From Stomatobaculum sp. (GTDB lineage: Bacteria > Bacillota_A > Clostridia > Lachnospirales > Lachnospiraceae): a DNA stretch of 21,454 nucleotides. Below the pieces are notes generated by a model that was not told the DNA's origin, ran no database searches, and saw only the letters and a list, made by a program, of their open reading frames with translations. The stretch covers positions 1 through 21,454 of the forward strand of contig JAFSYO010000004.1 of NCBI GenBank assembly GCA_017449925.1, read 5' to 3'. Numbering within the stretch: the first letter of the stretch is position 1; every line of letters starts with the position of its first letter. The position numbers and the translations under genes were made by a program. Below are positions 6,889 through 14,342 of the stretch, piece by piece.

Positions 6889-7839
6889 ATGACGATCAAA
6901 GAAGTCCACTATGTTTACACGATTTACCGCGAAAGAAGTTTTTCCCAGGCGGCGGCCCGTCTTTATATGTCGCAGCCTGCGCTCAGCACCATCGTGCGCC
7001 GCGTGGAAAGGGAGCTGGGGGTAAGGATCTTTGACCGCAGCACCATTCCGCTGACACTGACAGAAAGCGGCAGGGTCTTTATTGAAGCTGCCCAGAAGAT
7101 CGGGGACGTGGATTCGGACATGCTGAACCGTCTCCAGGACATTAAATCACAGCAGTCCGGGCACCTGTCCATCGGAGGCTCCTCTTTCTTTTGCAGTTAT
7201 GTTCTTTCAGAAAAAATAGGCGAATTCCGCAATCTGTTTCCCGGAATCCGCATTGATTTATATGAATCCAATATTGATATTCTGAAGGAACGTATCATTG
7301 CAAACGAACTGGACCTGATCATGGAAACCGCGATATTTCCCGAAGACGGGCTGAATACCTGCCAGGTCCGGGAGGAGGAAATTATCCTCGGTGTGCCGAA
7401 ACGGTATGAAATCAACGAAACTCTTCAGAACTGCCGGCTGACAGACCAGATGATCCGCAAAAGCTCTCCGGATCTTCCGGACGTGGAGCGGGTCTCTCTG
7501 GAGCATTTTAAGGATCTTCCCTTCATTTTTCTTCGTTCAGGAAACGATCTTTACCACCGCGGGATGGAAATGTGCCGGAACGCCGGCTTCCGCCCGAATA
7601 TCGCCATCTATCTGGACCAGATGCTGACAGCCCATAACATCGCGGCCCGGGGCAATGAATGCCTTTTCTTACGGAGCTGGATGCTCCCCTATCTGACATC
7701 AACTGACACTCTCTATTACTACCTGATCGATGACAGCCTGAGCCGGAGGCCGGTCTACTTTGCATGGAAAAAAGGCAAGTATATCACCGTGGCTATGCGG
7801 GAGTTCCTGAAGCTGAACGGAGTGGACCTGCCGGAGTGA
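6889..7839 (+). CDS. LysR-family transcriptional regulator
   Basis: A 316-residue protein of usual LysR length. The winged helix-turn-helix occupies residues 1-60: FSQAAARLYMSQPALSTIVR (18-37), followed by ELGVRIFDR and LTESGRVF, a nearly canonical LysR DNA-binding domain. From about residue 91 (GHLSIGGSSFFCSYVLSEKI) the periplasmic-binding-like effector domain begins. A GGAGG site lies about 9 bases before the ATG. It is divergent from the M29-like/TAXI/TRAP operon with a 266-bp AT-rich gap, the classic arrangement for a LysR protein controlling its neighbour and itself in response to the imported compound or a breakdown product. The effector is unknown. Its 3' end, including the stop codon, is duplicated downstream. 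Confidence 0.94.
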   Translation: MTIKEVHYVYTIYRERSFSQAAARLYMSQPALSTIVRRVERELGVRIFDRSTIPLTLTESGRVFIEAAQKIGDVDSDMLNRLQDIKSQQSGHLSIGGSSFFCSYVLSEKIGEFRNLFPGIRIDLYESNIDILKERIIANELDLIMETAIFPEDGLNTCQVREEEIILGVPKRYEINETLQNCRLTDQMIRKSSPDLPDVERVSLEHFKDLPFIFLRSGNDLYHRGMEMCRNAGFRPNIAIYLDQMLTAHNIAARGNECLFLRSWMLPYLTSTDTLYYYLIDDSLSRRPVYFAWKKGKYITVAMREFLKLNGVDLPE

Positions 7840-7915
7840 AAGATGCCGGCGTGATACTTCCGGAGTAAAAAAATAAGCCGGCGTGATACTTCCGGAGTAA
7901 AAGAATAAGCCGGCG
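7831..7915 (+). repeat. Tandem repeats starting at the lysR stop codon
   Basis: Three units begin ccggagt: 7831-7859, 7860-7891 and 7892-7915. Units 1 and 2 end gccggcgtgatactt; unit 3 runs into the terminator stem. The first unit contains the last lysR codons and the TGA stop, so the gene end itself appears to be the duplicated part. Confidence 0.85.
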
Positions 7916-7931
7916 CTTTGGCGCCGGCTTA
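7894..7931 (-). terminator. Terminator of the nitrilase gene, possibly also of lysR
   Basis: A perfect 11-bp stem (7906-7916 and 7921-7931) with loop tttg. On the minus strand it is followed by TTCTTTTA, a fair T-tail. On the plus strand the tail TTAAAATAAAAC is poor. The hairpin lies 18 bp past the nitrilase stop, between two convergent genes. Confidence 0.75.
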
Positions 7932-7949
7932 AAATAAAACAGCCGTTCA

Positions 7950-8861
7950 TTAACAGAATCCGTCCCTGGCGGCATTGGCCGCTTCTTCAAGAATAGCCGG
8001 AATGAGATCTTTTCGATACGGGATTTCTTCCCTGCAGCGTTCCAGCTCTTCAAACCGAATTTCCGCAGTAACGATGACATCGGATTTGGGGCTTACAGTA
8101 TTACCGAATTCGGCACTTCCTTCTTCGGACGTGGACTTGCCGAACTCGGTGCTTCCCTCTGCGATCACCGTCCCGTCCGGACCGACGATCCGGGCGTTGC
8201 CGCAGCAGTTTTCATCGATAAAATTGGCTCCTGCCACATACACCAGATTGAACAGCGCATTCGCTGCGGTCTCCACCCGCCAGCGGTGCGCTGCTTTTCT
8301 GCTCCAGGCCGCCGGGCACAGGATCACGTCCGCGCCCTTCAGCGCGGCGATCCGGGAAGGTTCCGGATACTCCAGGTCATAACAGAGGAGCGCCGACATC
8401 TTCCCCAGTTCCGTCTCGAACACTTCGAAGGAATCCCCCGGCAGGAAGAGGCGCTTCTCTCTTCCCCAGAGGTACCGTTTTCTGGCGTTGCCGATGGTCT
8501 TGCCGTCCGGGCCGATGAGCAGACAGGAGTTGTACATCTGCGGGGCCGGGGCGGGTACTGTCTGTTCGGGTACGGCCTGTTCAGGGGCCTTCTCCGGATA
8601 CCCCACCGCGATGATCATGTGAAGCTCTTCTGCTTTCTTTCTAAGCGGCCCGCTCCAGCTTCCTTCCGCCGGGACTGCCAGAGCCCGCAGGGCGTCTGCT
8701 TTCAGGTAGTAGCCGGTGAGGGCCAGTTCGGGGAATAGGATCAGGGAGGCCTTTGCCTCTGCTGCCTTGCCGCAGAGTTCCTCCATTTTCCGAAGGTTCG
8801 CTTCGCAGTCCCCGGAGACCGGGGTGAACTGCGCCGCCGCTATGGTATAGTTTTTTCTCAT
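7950..8861 (-). CDS. Nitrilase-superfamily carbon-nitrogen hydrolase
   Basis: A 303-residue cytosolic amidase-type enzyme. The catalytic triad is visible: Glu45 in LILFPELALTGYY, Lys128 in NARKRYLWGREK, and nucleophile Cys160 in ALLCYDLEYPEPSR. The length is a little above the usual 260-280 because of two low-complexity insertions: Pro/Glu/Gln-rich residues about 90-107, and two 12-residue repeats at 235-258 (EGSTEFGKSTSE / EGSAEFGNTVSP) in the loop before the last strand. The likely reaction is hydrolysis of a small amide or carbamoyl compound; the true substrate is unknown. AGGAG lies about 7 bases before the ATG. It is divergent from a MATE gene, with a shared 184-bp AT-rich gap. Confidence 0.9.
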   Translation of the reverse strand: MRKNYTIAAAQFTPVSGDCEANLRKMEELCGKAAEAKASLILFPELALTGYYLKADALRALAVPAEGSWSGPLRKKAEELHMIIAVGYPEKAPEQAVPEQTVPAPAPQMYNSCLLIGPDGKTIGNARKRYLWGREKRLFLPGDSFEVFETELGKMSALLCYDLEYPEPSRIAALKGADVILCPAAWSRKAAHRWRVETAANALFNLVYVAGANFIDENCCGNARIVGPDGTVIAEGSTEFGKSTSEEGSAEFGNTVSPKSDVIVTAEIRFEELERCREEIPYRKDLIPAILEEAANAARDGFC

Positions 8862-8951
8862 GCCGTCTCCTGTTCTTCCCTTTTACTGCGCTTTCTTGCT
8901 TTTTTTTTAAATAATTGCGCTTTCTGGTTCTTTATCTGTATAACAAATCAC

Positions 8952-8970
8952 AAAATTGTTTTACAATTTT
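8952..8970. promoter_or_regulatory. Inverted-repeat operator candidate between nitrilase and MATE genes
   Basis: Perfect 8-bp arms aaaattgt (8952-8959) and acaatttt (8963-8970) around 3 nt. They overlap a possible MATE promoter: TTGTTT (8956-8961), 18 bp, TAATAT (8980-8985). Such symmetry is typical of a dimeric regulator site; no regulator is identified. Confidence 0.45.
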
Positions 8971-9045
8971 AGAATACCTTAATATGATTGTTTTTACAAA
9001 CACAGCCGGACACCATGTAATAGCATCATCTTTGAGGAACTTACT

Positions 9046-10413
9046 ATGAACCAGAAAGCACACTTCTTTTCCCACGACAAGACTTTCTACCGCTCTCTTT
9101 TTTCCATGCTGGTGGTGGTGGCGCTGCAGAACCTGATCTCCTACAGCGTCAACATGGCGGACAACATCATGCTGGGCGCTTACAGCCAGCAGGCTCTTTC
9201 AGGCGCGGCGCTGGTGAACCAGATCTTCTTCATGGTGAACCAGCTGACTGTGGCGGTGGGGGACGGTCTGATCGTCATTTCTTCCCAGTACTGGGGCCAG
9301 AAGCGGACGGGGCCGATTCGGCAGATCGCGGGAACGGTGCTGCGGATCGCCTTCGGCGTGGGAGTCGTGATCATCATCCTCTGCACCGTGTTTTCCAGGA
9401 ACATCCTCAGCATCTTCACGAATGATCCGGAGATCCTGGACCAGGGGGAGAAATACCTGGCGATCATCAAGTTCACGTTTCTTCTGCTTCTGCTGACGCA
9501 GGTGCTGCTGGCGACGCTCCGCAGCGTGGAGACGGTGAAGATCGCGTTCTATATTTCCTGTGTCTCGCTGGTCATCAATGTCGTCGTGAACTCCACCCTG
9601 ATCTTCGGCCGCTTCGGCTTCCCGGAGATGGGAATCGTAGGCGCCGCCATCGGAACCATCATCTCCCGCTTTGTGGAGCTGGGCATTGTTGTCGGGTTCC
9701 TTTTGAAAAAGGACAAAAAGCTGAATCTTTTCGCGGACGGGTTCCCAAAGGCGGGGGACTCGCAGCTGCGCGCGGACTATGTGCGGGTCGCGGTTCCCAT
9801 CGTCATCGCCAGCATGCTCTGGGCAGTCTCCGTTCCTCTGCAGACCGCGATCCTGGGCCACCTTAGTTCCGACGCCATCGCGGCGAATTCTGTCGCCACC
9901 ACCTTCTACCAGTACATGAAGGTGATCGTGATGGCTATGTCCTCCACCTCCGCGGTCATGATGGGAAAGACAGTGGGAAAGGGCAATCTGGAAGAGGTGA
10001 AGGCGGCGGGGCGCACGCTTTCCGTGCTGGACGTCTGCATTGGACTCGCCCTCGGCTCTGTTCTGTACTTCACCAGGGGACCTCTGCTCTCCTACTACAA
10101 GCTGAATGAGACCGCCGCGGTCCTGGCAGACCAGCTGATCGTCATTATGGCGGTGGTCATGGTAGGCATGTCCTACCAGATGCCCGTGGGCTCAGGCATC
10201 ATCCGCGGCAGCGGTGACACGAAGTTCTCGCTGTATCTCAACATGATCAGCACCTGGGGCATTGTCATGCCGCTTTCCTTCGCGGCGGCTTTCCTCTGGA
10301 AATGGCCCATTCCCGCCGTGGTGCTGTGCCTGCAGTCCGACCAGATCTTCAAGGGGCTGCCCATTTTCCTGCGGTTCAGGAGTTACAAGTGGATTCATAA
10401 GCTGACGAGGTAG
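9046..10413 (+). CDS. MATE-family multidrug/cation antiporter
   Basis: A 455-residue, very hydrophobic protein with about 12 membrane segments in two related halves, the normal size for MATE transporters. The N-terminal NMADNIMLGAYSQQALSGAA and the following VNQIFFMVNQL match the first MatE repeat, and VAVPIVIASMLWAVSVPLQT opens the second. The family exports drugs or metabolites in exchange for Na+ or H+; the substrate cannot be read. The start is fixed by a GAGGA site about 8 bases upstream (TTTGAGGAACTTACT then ATG). It is divergent from the nitrilase gene and ends in a strong terminator, so it is its own transcription unit. Confidence 0.94.
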   Translation: MNQKAHFFSHDKTFYRSLFSMLVVVALQNLISYSVNMADNIMLGAYSQQALSGAALVNQIFFMVNQLTVAVGDGLIVISSQYWGQKRTGPIRQIAGTVLRIAFGVGVVIIILCTVFSRNILSIFTNDPEILDQGEKYLAIIKFTFLLLLLTQVLLATLRSVETVKIAFYISCVSLVINVVVNSTLIFGRFGFPEMGIVGAAIGTIISRFVELGIVVGFLLKKDKKLNLFADGFPKAGDSQLRADYVRVAVPIVIASMLWAVSVPLQTAILGHLSSDAIAANSVATTFYQYMKVIVMAMSSTSAVMMGKTVGKGNLEEVKAAGRTLSVLDVCIGLALGSVLYFTRGPLLSYYKLNETAAVLADQLIVIMAVVMVGMSYQMPVGSGIIRGSGDTKFSLYLNMISTWGIVMPLSFAAAFLWKWPIPAVVLCLQSDQIFKGLPIFLRFRSYKWIHKLTR

Positions 10414-10438
10414 ATGCCGGCGAACAACAAACGGAAAA

Positions 10439-10486
10439 GCATATAATAAGAGCCGGCTCCAAAAGGAGTCGGCTCTTATTATATGC
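10439..10486. terminator. Long symmetrical terminator between MATE and the isomerase gene
   Basis: A 22-bp-arm hairpin (10439-10460 / 10465-10486, one mismatch, loop aaaa). The GC core is flanked by A/T-rich arms that supply TTATTATAT on both strands, so it can stop transcription from both convergent genes. Confidence 0.92.
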
Positions 10487-10494
10487 AGTGATTC

Positions 10495-11334
10495 TTATTC
10501 CACGCCGTGCTTTGCGAAATAAGCTTTTGCCTTGTCGATGCAGTTCTTGGCATGGCCCTGAGCGCCGAACTGTTTGATGTGCTCAAGGTGCGGCAGCTCG
10601 ATGGAGAGCGGAAGTCCCGGCATAGCTGCAACCATGCCTGCGATGTCGATGTCGCCGTCGCCGACATAGAAGCGGGCCTCGCGGGCGGTGTGGAGCATCA
10701 GGTCGTCTTTGATGTTGTCAAGCACTACGTCGCCGTCCGGGCCTGCCGGGCCGTCGCAGAGGTGCATGAAGTTGAAGTACTTCCTGGGGGTGCGGGCAAG
10801 CTCCGCGCCGGTCACGCCGGCTCTTCCTGCGTGAAGGGTGTCGACCATGATGAAGAGGTTGTCAGCGCCAATGCCGTCGACCATGGTGATGGCTTCCTGG
10901 AGGTTTCTGACGCCGGCCCAGGGAAGGAACTCGACGTTGTACTTCAGGCCGTACTTCTTTGCCATCTCGGCGATCTTCGCGACTTTCTCCATGTAGAACG
11001 CTTTGTCACGGGTCCATACGCTGCCCAGGACATCGGTTCCGCCGAGCTCCGCGCACTTCTCGAATGCGGGCTCGTACTCGTCGATGCTCAGGTCCGGACG
11101 GACACGGGCAAGCTCGATATCCATCAGCGGCATGTCATATTCCTTCAGTGCCGCCTTGGTAGCTGCGAAGAGCTCCGGATCCTTGTCCAGAAGGAACTCC
11201 GGCTCGCCGGGCAGATGCATCGGAATGGTTCTTAAACTCACAAAATCATAGCCGCACTCTTTCGCAATGCGGATCTGGTCCATGGGGTTGACTCCCGGGA
11301 TGGTGAGGTATGCCAGTGAATACTTTCTTGCCAT
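10495..11334 (-). CDS. Sugar phosphate isomerase/epimerase-family TIM-barrel protein
   Basis: A 279-residue protein of the xylose-isomerase-like/AP-endonuclease-2 fold. It begins with a strand SLAYLTIPGVNP and carries the family metal-site pattern: Glu135 (YNVEFLP), Asp165 and His168 (MVDTLHAG), His191 (MHLCDGP) and Glu246 (SIELPH). Members isomerize or epimerize sugars, inositol derivatives or hydroxy-ketoacids, or act as dehydratases; the specificity is not visible. AAGGAG lies about 7 bases before the ATG. It is alone between the symmetrical terminator and an AT-rich 167-bp upstream gap. The gap holds two AATTATTG direct repeats on the minus strand (11451-11458 and 11473-11480), 22 bp apart, a possible regulator site. 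Confidence 0.88.
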   Translation of the reverse strand: MARKYSLAYLTIPGVNPMDQIRIAKECGYDFVSLRTIPMHLPGEPEFLLDKDPELFAATKAALKEYDMPLMDIELARVRPDLSIDEYEPAFEKCAELGGTDVLGSVWTRDKAFYMEKVAKIAEMAKKYGLKYNVEFLPWAGVRNLQEAITMVDGIGADNLFIMVDTLHAGRAGVTGAELARTPRKYFNFMHLCDGPAGPDGDVVLDNIKDDLMLHTAREARFYVGDGDIDIAGMVAAMPGLPLSIELPHLEHIKQFGAQGHAKNCIDKAKAYFAKHGVE

Positions 11335-11501
11335 AGCTGTTCTCCTTTTCTAAAGAATTAATGGATAATACAGGCAGAGCTCAATGCATTCTCTGGTAAT
11401 AGCTTAACACAAATTGGGCATATTGATTAGTGAATATTCTTCATAATCTGCAATAATTGGTGAAAAAATACACAATAATTACACAGCTGCCTTACACTTT
11501 A

Positions 11502-12086
11502 TCAGTTCCACTCGCGGATATAAATGAGCTCTTCATATGAATTATCTACTCTCAGGCGGATTATGTTGTTTCCGTCATAGAGAAAAGCTCCGGTTTCGTC
11601 AACTGAATTCTTATAATTTGACGTATATCTTATCCATACATTCGGCACAATATATTCGATCATCGCAGAGCCAGGATGTCTGCCATTAATATGGGTGAAC
11701 CTGTAAACTCCGTCATTACCCCTGCTGATAGTGATAGAATCATAATAACCGTTAGGGTATATCTCCGGCATAGTAGGGATAAGCTGTCCATTAAGGTCGA
11801 AGGTTCCTACCGGGCTTATTGAAGCCTCCTGTGCTCCTTCTACGTAAGCTCCGGCCGCATCGACATAATAACAGCCATCGATCATAGTATCATGCGCCAT
11901 ATACCCGTTGTCATAAAAATAATACCACTCTCCGTCGATTTTTTCCCAGGCGGACGCAGGCCAGGAACCGTCGTCTCTCTGATACCACCAGCCATTCGCA
12001 TCCCACTGCCAGCCGGCCGCATATACTGAGGCAGCCATGAGCATCCCCATTACAAGTCCCAATAACAGCGTACAATACTTTTTCAT
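11502..12086 (-). CDS. Secreted protein with choline-binding-type cell-wall repeats
   Basis: A 194-residue exported protein. Residues 1-24 are a signal peptide (MKKYCTLLLGLVMGMLMAAS, cleavage near VYA-AG). Residues about 26-82 hold two or three degenerate aromatic/Gly repeats (WQWDANGWWYQRDDGSW, GEWYYFYDNGYM, GCYYVDAAGAYV) of the CW_binding type that attach proteins to choline or glycan on the wall. Residues about 90-194 form an unrecognised beta-rich domain with no catalytic motif I can name. The gene is visibly more AT-rich than its neighbours, which may mean transfer or different expression constraints. AAGGAG lies about 9 bases before the ATG, and the upstream gap carries a 14-bp palindrome. 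I see no T-rich hairpin after the stop. Confidence 0.82.
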   Translation of the reverse strand: MKKYCTLLLGLVMGMLMAASVYAAGWQWDANGWWYQRDDGSWPASAWEKIDGEWYYFYDNGYMAHDTMIDGCYYVDAAGAYVEGAQEASISPVGTFDLNGQLIPTMPEIYPNGYYDSITISRGNDGVYRFTHINGRHPGSAMIEYIVPNVWIRYTSNYKNSVDETGAFLYDGNNIIRLRVDNSYEELIYIREWN

Positions 12087-12158
12087 ACTATCTTTCTCCT
12101 TTCAGAAAAAAATGGCAGTACTGAATTGCTATATGACTTATTATATATCACTTTCGTT

Positions 12159-12172
12159 AACATTATAATGTT
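12159..12172. promoter_or_regulatory. 14-bp perfect palindrome upstream of the wall-protein gene
   Basis: AACATTATAATGTT is its own reverse complement and lies about 75 bp before the ATG. A minus-strand TATAAT closer to the gene (within TATATAATAAG, about 12137-12147) could be the -10, which would put the palindrome near its -35. Candidate operator; no regulator is known. Confidence 0.5.
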
Positions 12173-12216
12173 TTTCAGAATTCCGAGTGACCCCTGTTCT
12201 ATTTTTAGCTGCCATG

Positions 12217-12246
12217 CAAAAATACCCCCGCTTTTGTAAGCGGGGG
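12217..12246 (-). terminator. Terminator of the racemase/aminotransferase/dehydrogenase operon
   Basis: Minus strand: perfect 9-bp stem CCCCCGCTT/AAGCGGGGG (12238-12246 / 12225-12233) with a 4-nt loop, followed by TATTTTTG. It lies about 40 bp past the racemase-family stop. Confidence 0.92.
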
Positions 12247-12284
12247 AACGTTTCTGGTCAAGACTGCCGGCCGGCAGGTGTAGG

Positions 12285-13058
12285 TCATCTGTACTCCGGC
12301 GGATTCAGACTGCGGTCTATGAAATCGACCAGATCGATGATGCTGAAGACCGGGACGCCGGAGATGGCGCGGATCAGCCCGGCAAAGGGAGCGTAGTTGG
12401 TGCATTCCAGCACCAGGGCGCCGGTGTCGGGGTGTTCCTGCATGTGCCGCTCCGTCATTTCCGTGATGCATTCCAGGATCTGTCTGCGGTTCCCTTCCGC
12501 ATTGTCGCCGATGATGAGCTTCGAAAAAGCGGAGTCCTGGGCTTGTCCGGTGACGCAGATGGGGATCTGCCGGGAGGACCATCCAGCCTGCTTGAAGTAA
12601 GCTTCCGGAAGGATGTCTTCGCTCTCTGTCAGGATCCCGACTTTCAGGTCCTTGTTCAGCATGTTGTAGACGATGGGCACCAGCAGGAGGGTGGACGTGA
12701 ACACCGGGACGTGCACCGCGTCGGCGAGGCGCCGCTGGAAGCCGCCGAGGAAGCTGCAGCTTGTAGTGATAGCCCGGCAGCCCTCCCGCTCAAGTTCCTG
12801 GGCCGCTTCAATAAACGGGCGGATCAGCTGGCTGGCGGCATTTTTCTCTGTCAGGTTCAGGGGATCCACATCGACGATGCGGTAGCGCACCGGCACGCGG
12901 AAGCTTCTGGCGTTGCCGATATCGCCCAGAAGACGCGGAAAGACGGTCCGCATCATCAGAATGCCGATGTCCTGTCCGTAGGTCGTGTATCCTCCCTTCA
13001 ATCCGGGGGCGCTGTCCTGCATGGCCTGCATGATATGAAGTTCGCTGTTTCCTGTCAT
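12285..13058 (-). CDS. Aspartate/glutamate racemase-superfamily protein
   Basis: A 257-residue protein with the two-cysteine pattern of cofactor-independent Asp/Glu/hydantoin racemases: Cys101 in AITTSCSFLGGF and Cys219 in ALVLECTNYAPF, each near the end of one of two similar halves. Such enzymes racemize acidic amino acids; relatives are maleate isomerases or decarboxylases, so the substrate remains open. The frame extends 11 codons further upstream, but MTGNSELH has a GGGAGGAG ribosome site 6 bases before it, so I start there. It is the last gene of a four-gene operon, 32 bp after the aminotransferase gene and followed by a terminator. The neighbours suggest work on amino acids or their 2-oxo/hydroxy derivatives. 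Confidence 0.87.
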   Translation of the reverse strand: MTGNSELHIMQAMQDSAPGLKGGYTTYGQDIGILMMRTVFPRLLGDIGNARSFRVPVRYRIVDVDPLNLTEKNAASQLIRPFIEAAQELEREGCRAITTSCSFLGGFQRRLADAVHVPVFTSTLLLVPIVYNMLNKDLKVGILTESEDILPEAYFKQAGWSSRQIPICVTGQAQDSAFSKLIIGDNAEGNRRQILECITEMTERHMQEHPDTGALVLECTNYAPFAGLIRAISGVPVFSIIDLVDFIDRSLNPPEYR

Positions 13059-13090
13059 ACCGCTCCTCCCTCTATACTTTTTGCAGATCA

Positions 13091-14272
13091 TTATAAGCTT
13101 GTTACGAACTCTTTCATCCTTGCGATGCCTTCTTTGATGTTTTCTTCTGCCGCTGCGTAGGAGATCCGGATAAAGTTTCCGCTGGCTTCGTCGAGGCCGA
13201 CGGCGGGGACGGTGGCCACAAATTTCTCCTCCAGGAGGCGCATGGCAAAGGTCATGCCGTCCAGGCCGGTGCCGGAGACATCCAGCATGAGGTAAAAGGC
13301 ACCCATGGGTTTGATGGGTCTGACCTTCGGCACATCTGCGACGAGGGAAAGGAGAAGTTTCCGCCGGGCGGCGAATCTTTCGATCATTGCGCAGGTCTCT
13401 TTCTCCGTCTCCGGGTCTTCCAGGGCTTCTGCCAGTCCCATCTGGATGAAAGTGGGGGAACAGGTGGTGGAATACTGGTGGACTTTGATGATAACGTCAG
13501 CGAGGACTTTGGGTGCTGCAAGGTAGCCCAGTCTCCATCCTGTCATGGCGTAAGTCTTGGAGAAGCCGTTCACGATGATGGTACGCTCCCGCATACCTGG
13601 GAAGTAGGCCATAGACACGAATTCCGTGCCGTCGTACACGAGTCTTGAGTACATCTCGTCCGAGAGCACCAGGAAGTCGTGTTTGACAGCCAGCTCTGCG
13701 ATCTTCCCCAGAGCTTCCCTGCTGTAGACCGCACCGGTGGGGTTGTTGGGGTTGTTCAGGACGAGCATTTTCGTGCGGGGGGTGATGCAGCGCTCGATCT
13801 CATCCGGATCCGGCTGAAAGCCCTTCTCCGGGTCCAGAGGAATCAGCACCGGAACGCCGCCCGCAAGTTTTGTCAGGTTCTTGTAGCTCACGAATGCCGG
13901 AGTCGGGATGATGACTTCATCTCCCGTGCCGACGAAAGCGAGTATCGCGTTATTCAGGGCCTCCGCGCCGCCGCAGGTAACAATGATCTCCCAGTTGGGG
14001 TCATAGGATACGCCGGTGTTCTTTTCAAGCTGTCCTGCGATGATCTTTCTGAGGCCGGGCGCGCCCCGGTTAGAGCCGTAATGGGTCCATCCGTCGTCCA
14101 GGGCCTTTTTGGCCGCCTCGCGGATGGGGAATGGGGTCGGGAAGTCAGGTTCTCCCACGCTCAGTGAGATGAGGGGTTTTCCTTCTGCCTTCAAGGCAGC
14201 TCCCCGGTCCAGTACTGTACGGATGAGCGACGGCTGAAGACCTGCCGCATTCTCTGATGCCGCCTGTTTCAT
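13091..14272 (-). CDS. PLP-dependent class I/II aminotransferase
   Basis: A 393-residue fold-type I aminotransferase of the aspartate-aminotransferase-like group. Visible motifs: ISLSVGEPDFPTP (35-47), VTCGGAEALNNAI (98-110), NNPNNPTGAVYS (173-184), LSDEMYSRLVYDG (203-215), and the PLP lysine Lys239 in NGFSKTYAMTGWRLGY. It moves an amino group between an amino acid and a 2-oxoacid in the cytosol; the motifs do not decide between aspartate, aromatic and aliphatic substrates. GGGAGG lies about 7 bases before the ATG. It lies between a D-2-hydroxyacid dehydrogenase (70 bp upstream) and the racemase-family gene (32 bp downstream), probably in one operon. That fits conversion of amino acids to 2-oxoacids for reduction. 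Confidence 0.94.
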   Translation of the reverse strand: MKQAASENAAGLQPSLIRTVLDRGAALKAEGKPLISLSVGEPDFPTPFPIREAAKKALDDGWTHYGSNRGAPGLRKIIAGQLEKNTGVSYDPNWEIIVTCGGAEALNNAILAFVGTGDEVIIPTPAFVSYKNLTKLAGGVPVLIPLDPEKGFQPDPDEIERCITPRTKMLVLNNPNNPTGAVYSREALGKIAELAVKHDFLVLSDEMYSRLVYDGTEFVSMAYFPGMRERTIIVNGFSKTYAMTGWRLGYLAAPKVLADVIIKVHQYSTTCSPTFIQMGLAEALEDPETEKETCAMIERFAARRKLLLSLVADVPKVRPIKPMGAFYLMLDVSGTGLDGMTFAMRLLEEKFVATVPAVGLDEASGNFIRISYAAAEENIKEGIARMKEFVTSL

Positions 14273-14342
14273 CTTATTACCTCCCTATATTCACTTTGAT
14301 CCTGTTGTTTCCCTTATTACTATCTTTCGGAACTTTCCGACA

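Noticed and set aside
8887..8925. 10-bp direct repeats tgcgctttct upstream of the nitrilase gene
   Set aside because: Real (8887 and 8916) but short and without clear promoter phasing, so not enough to call a site.
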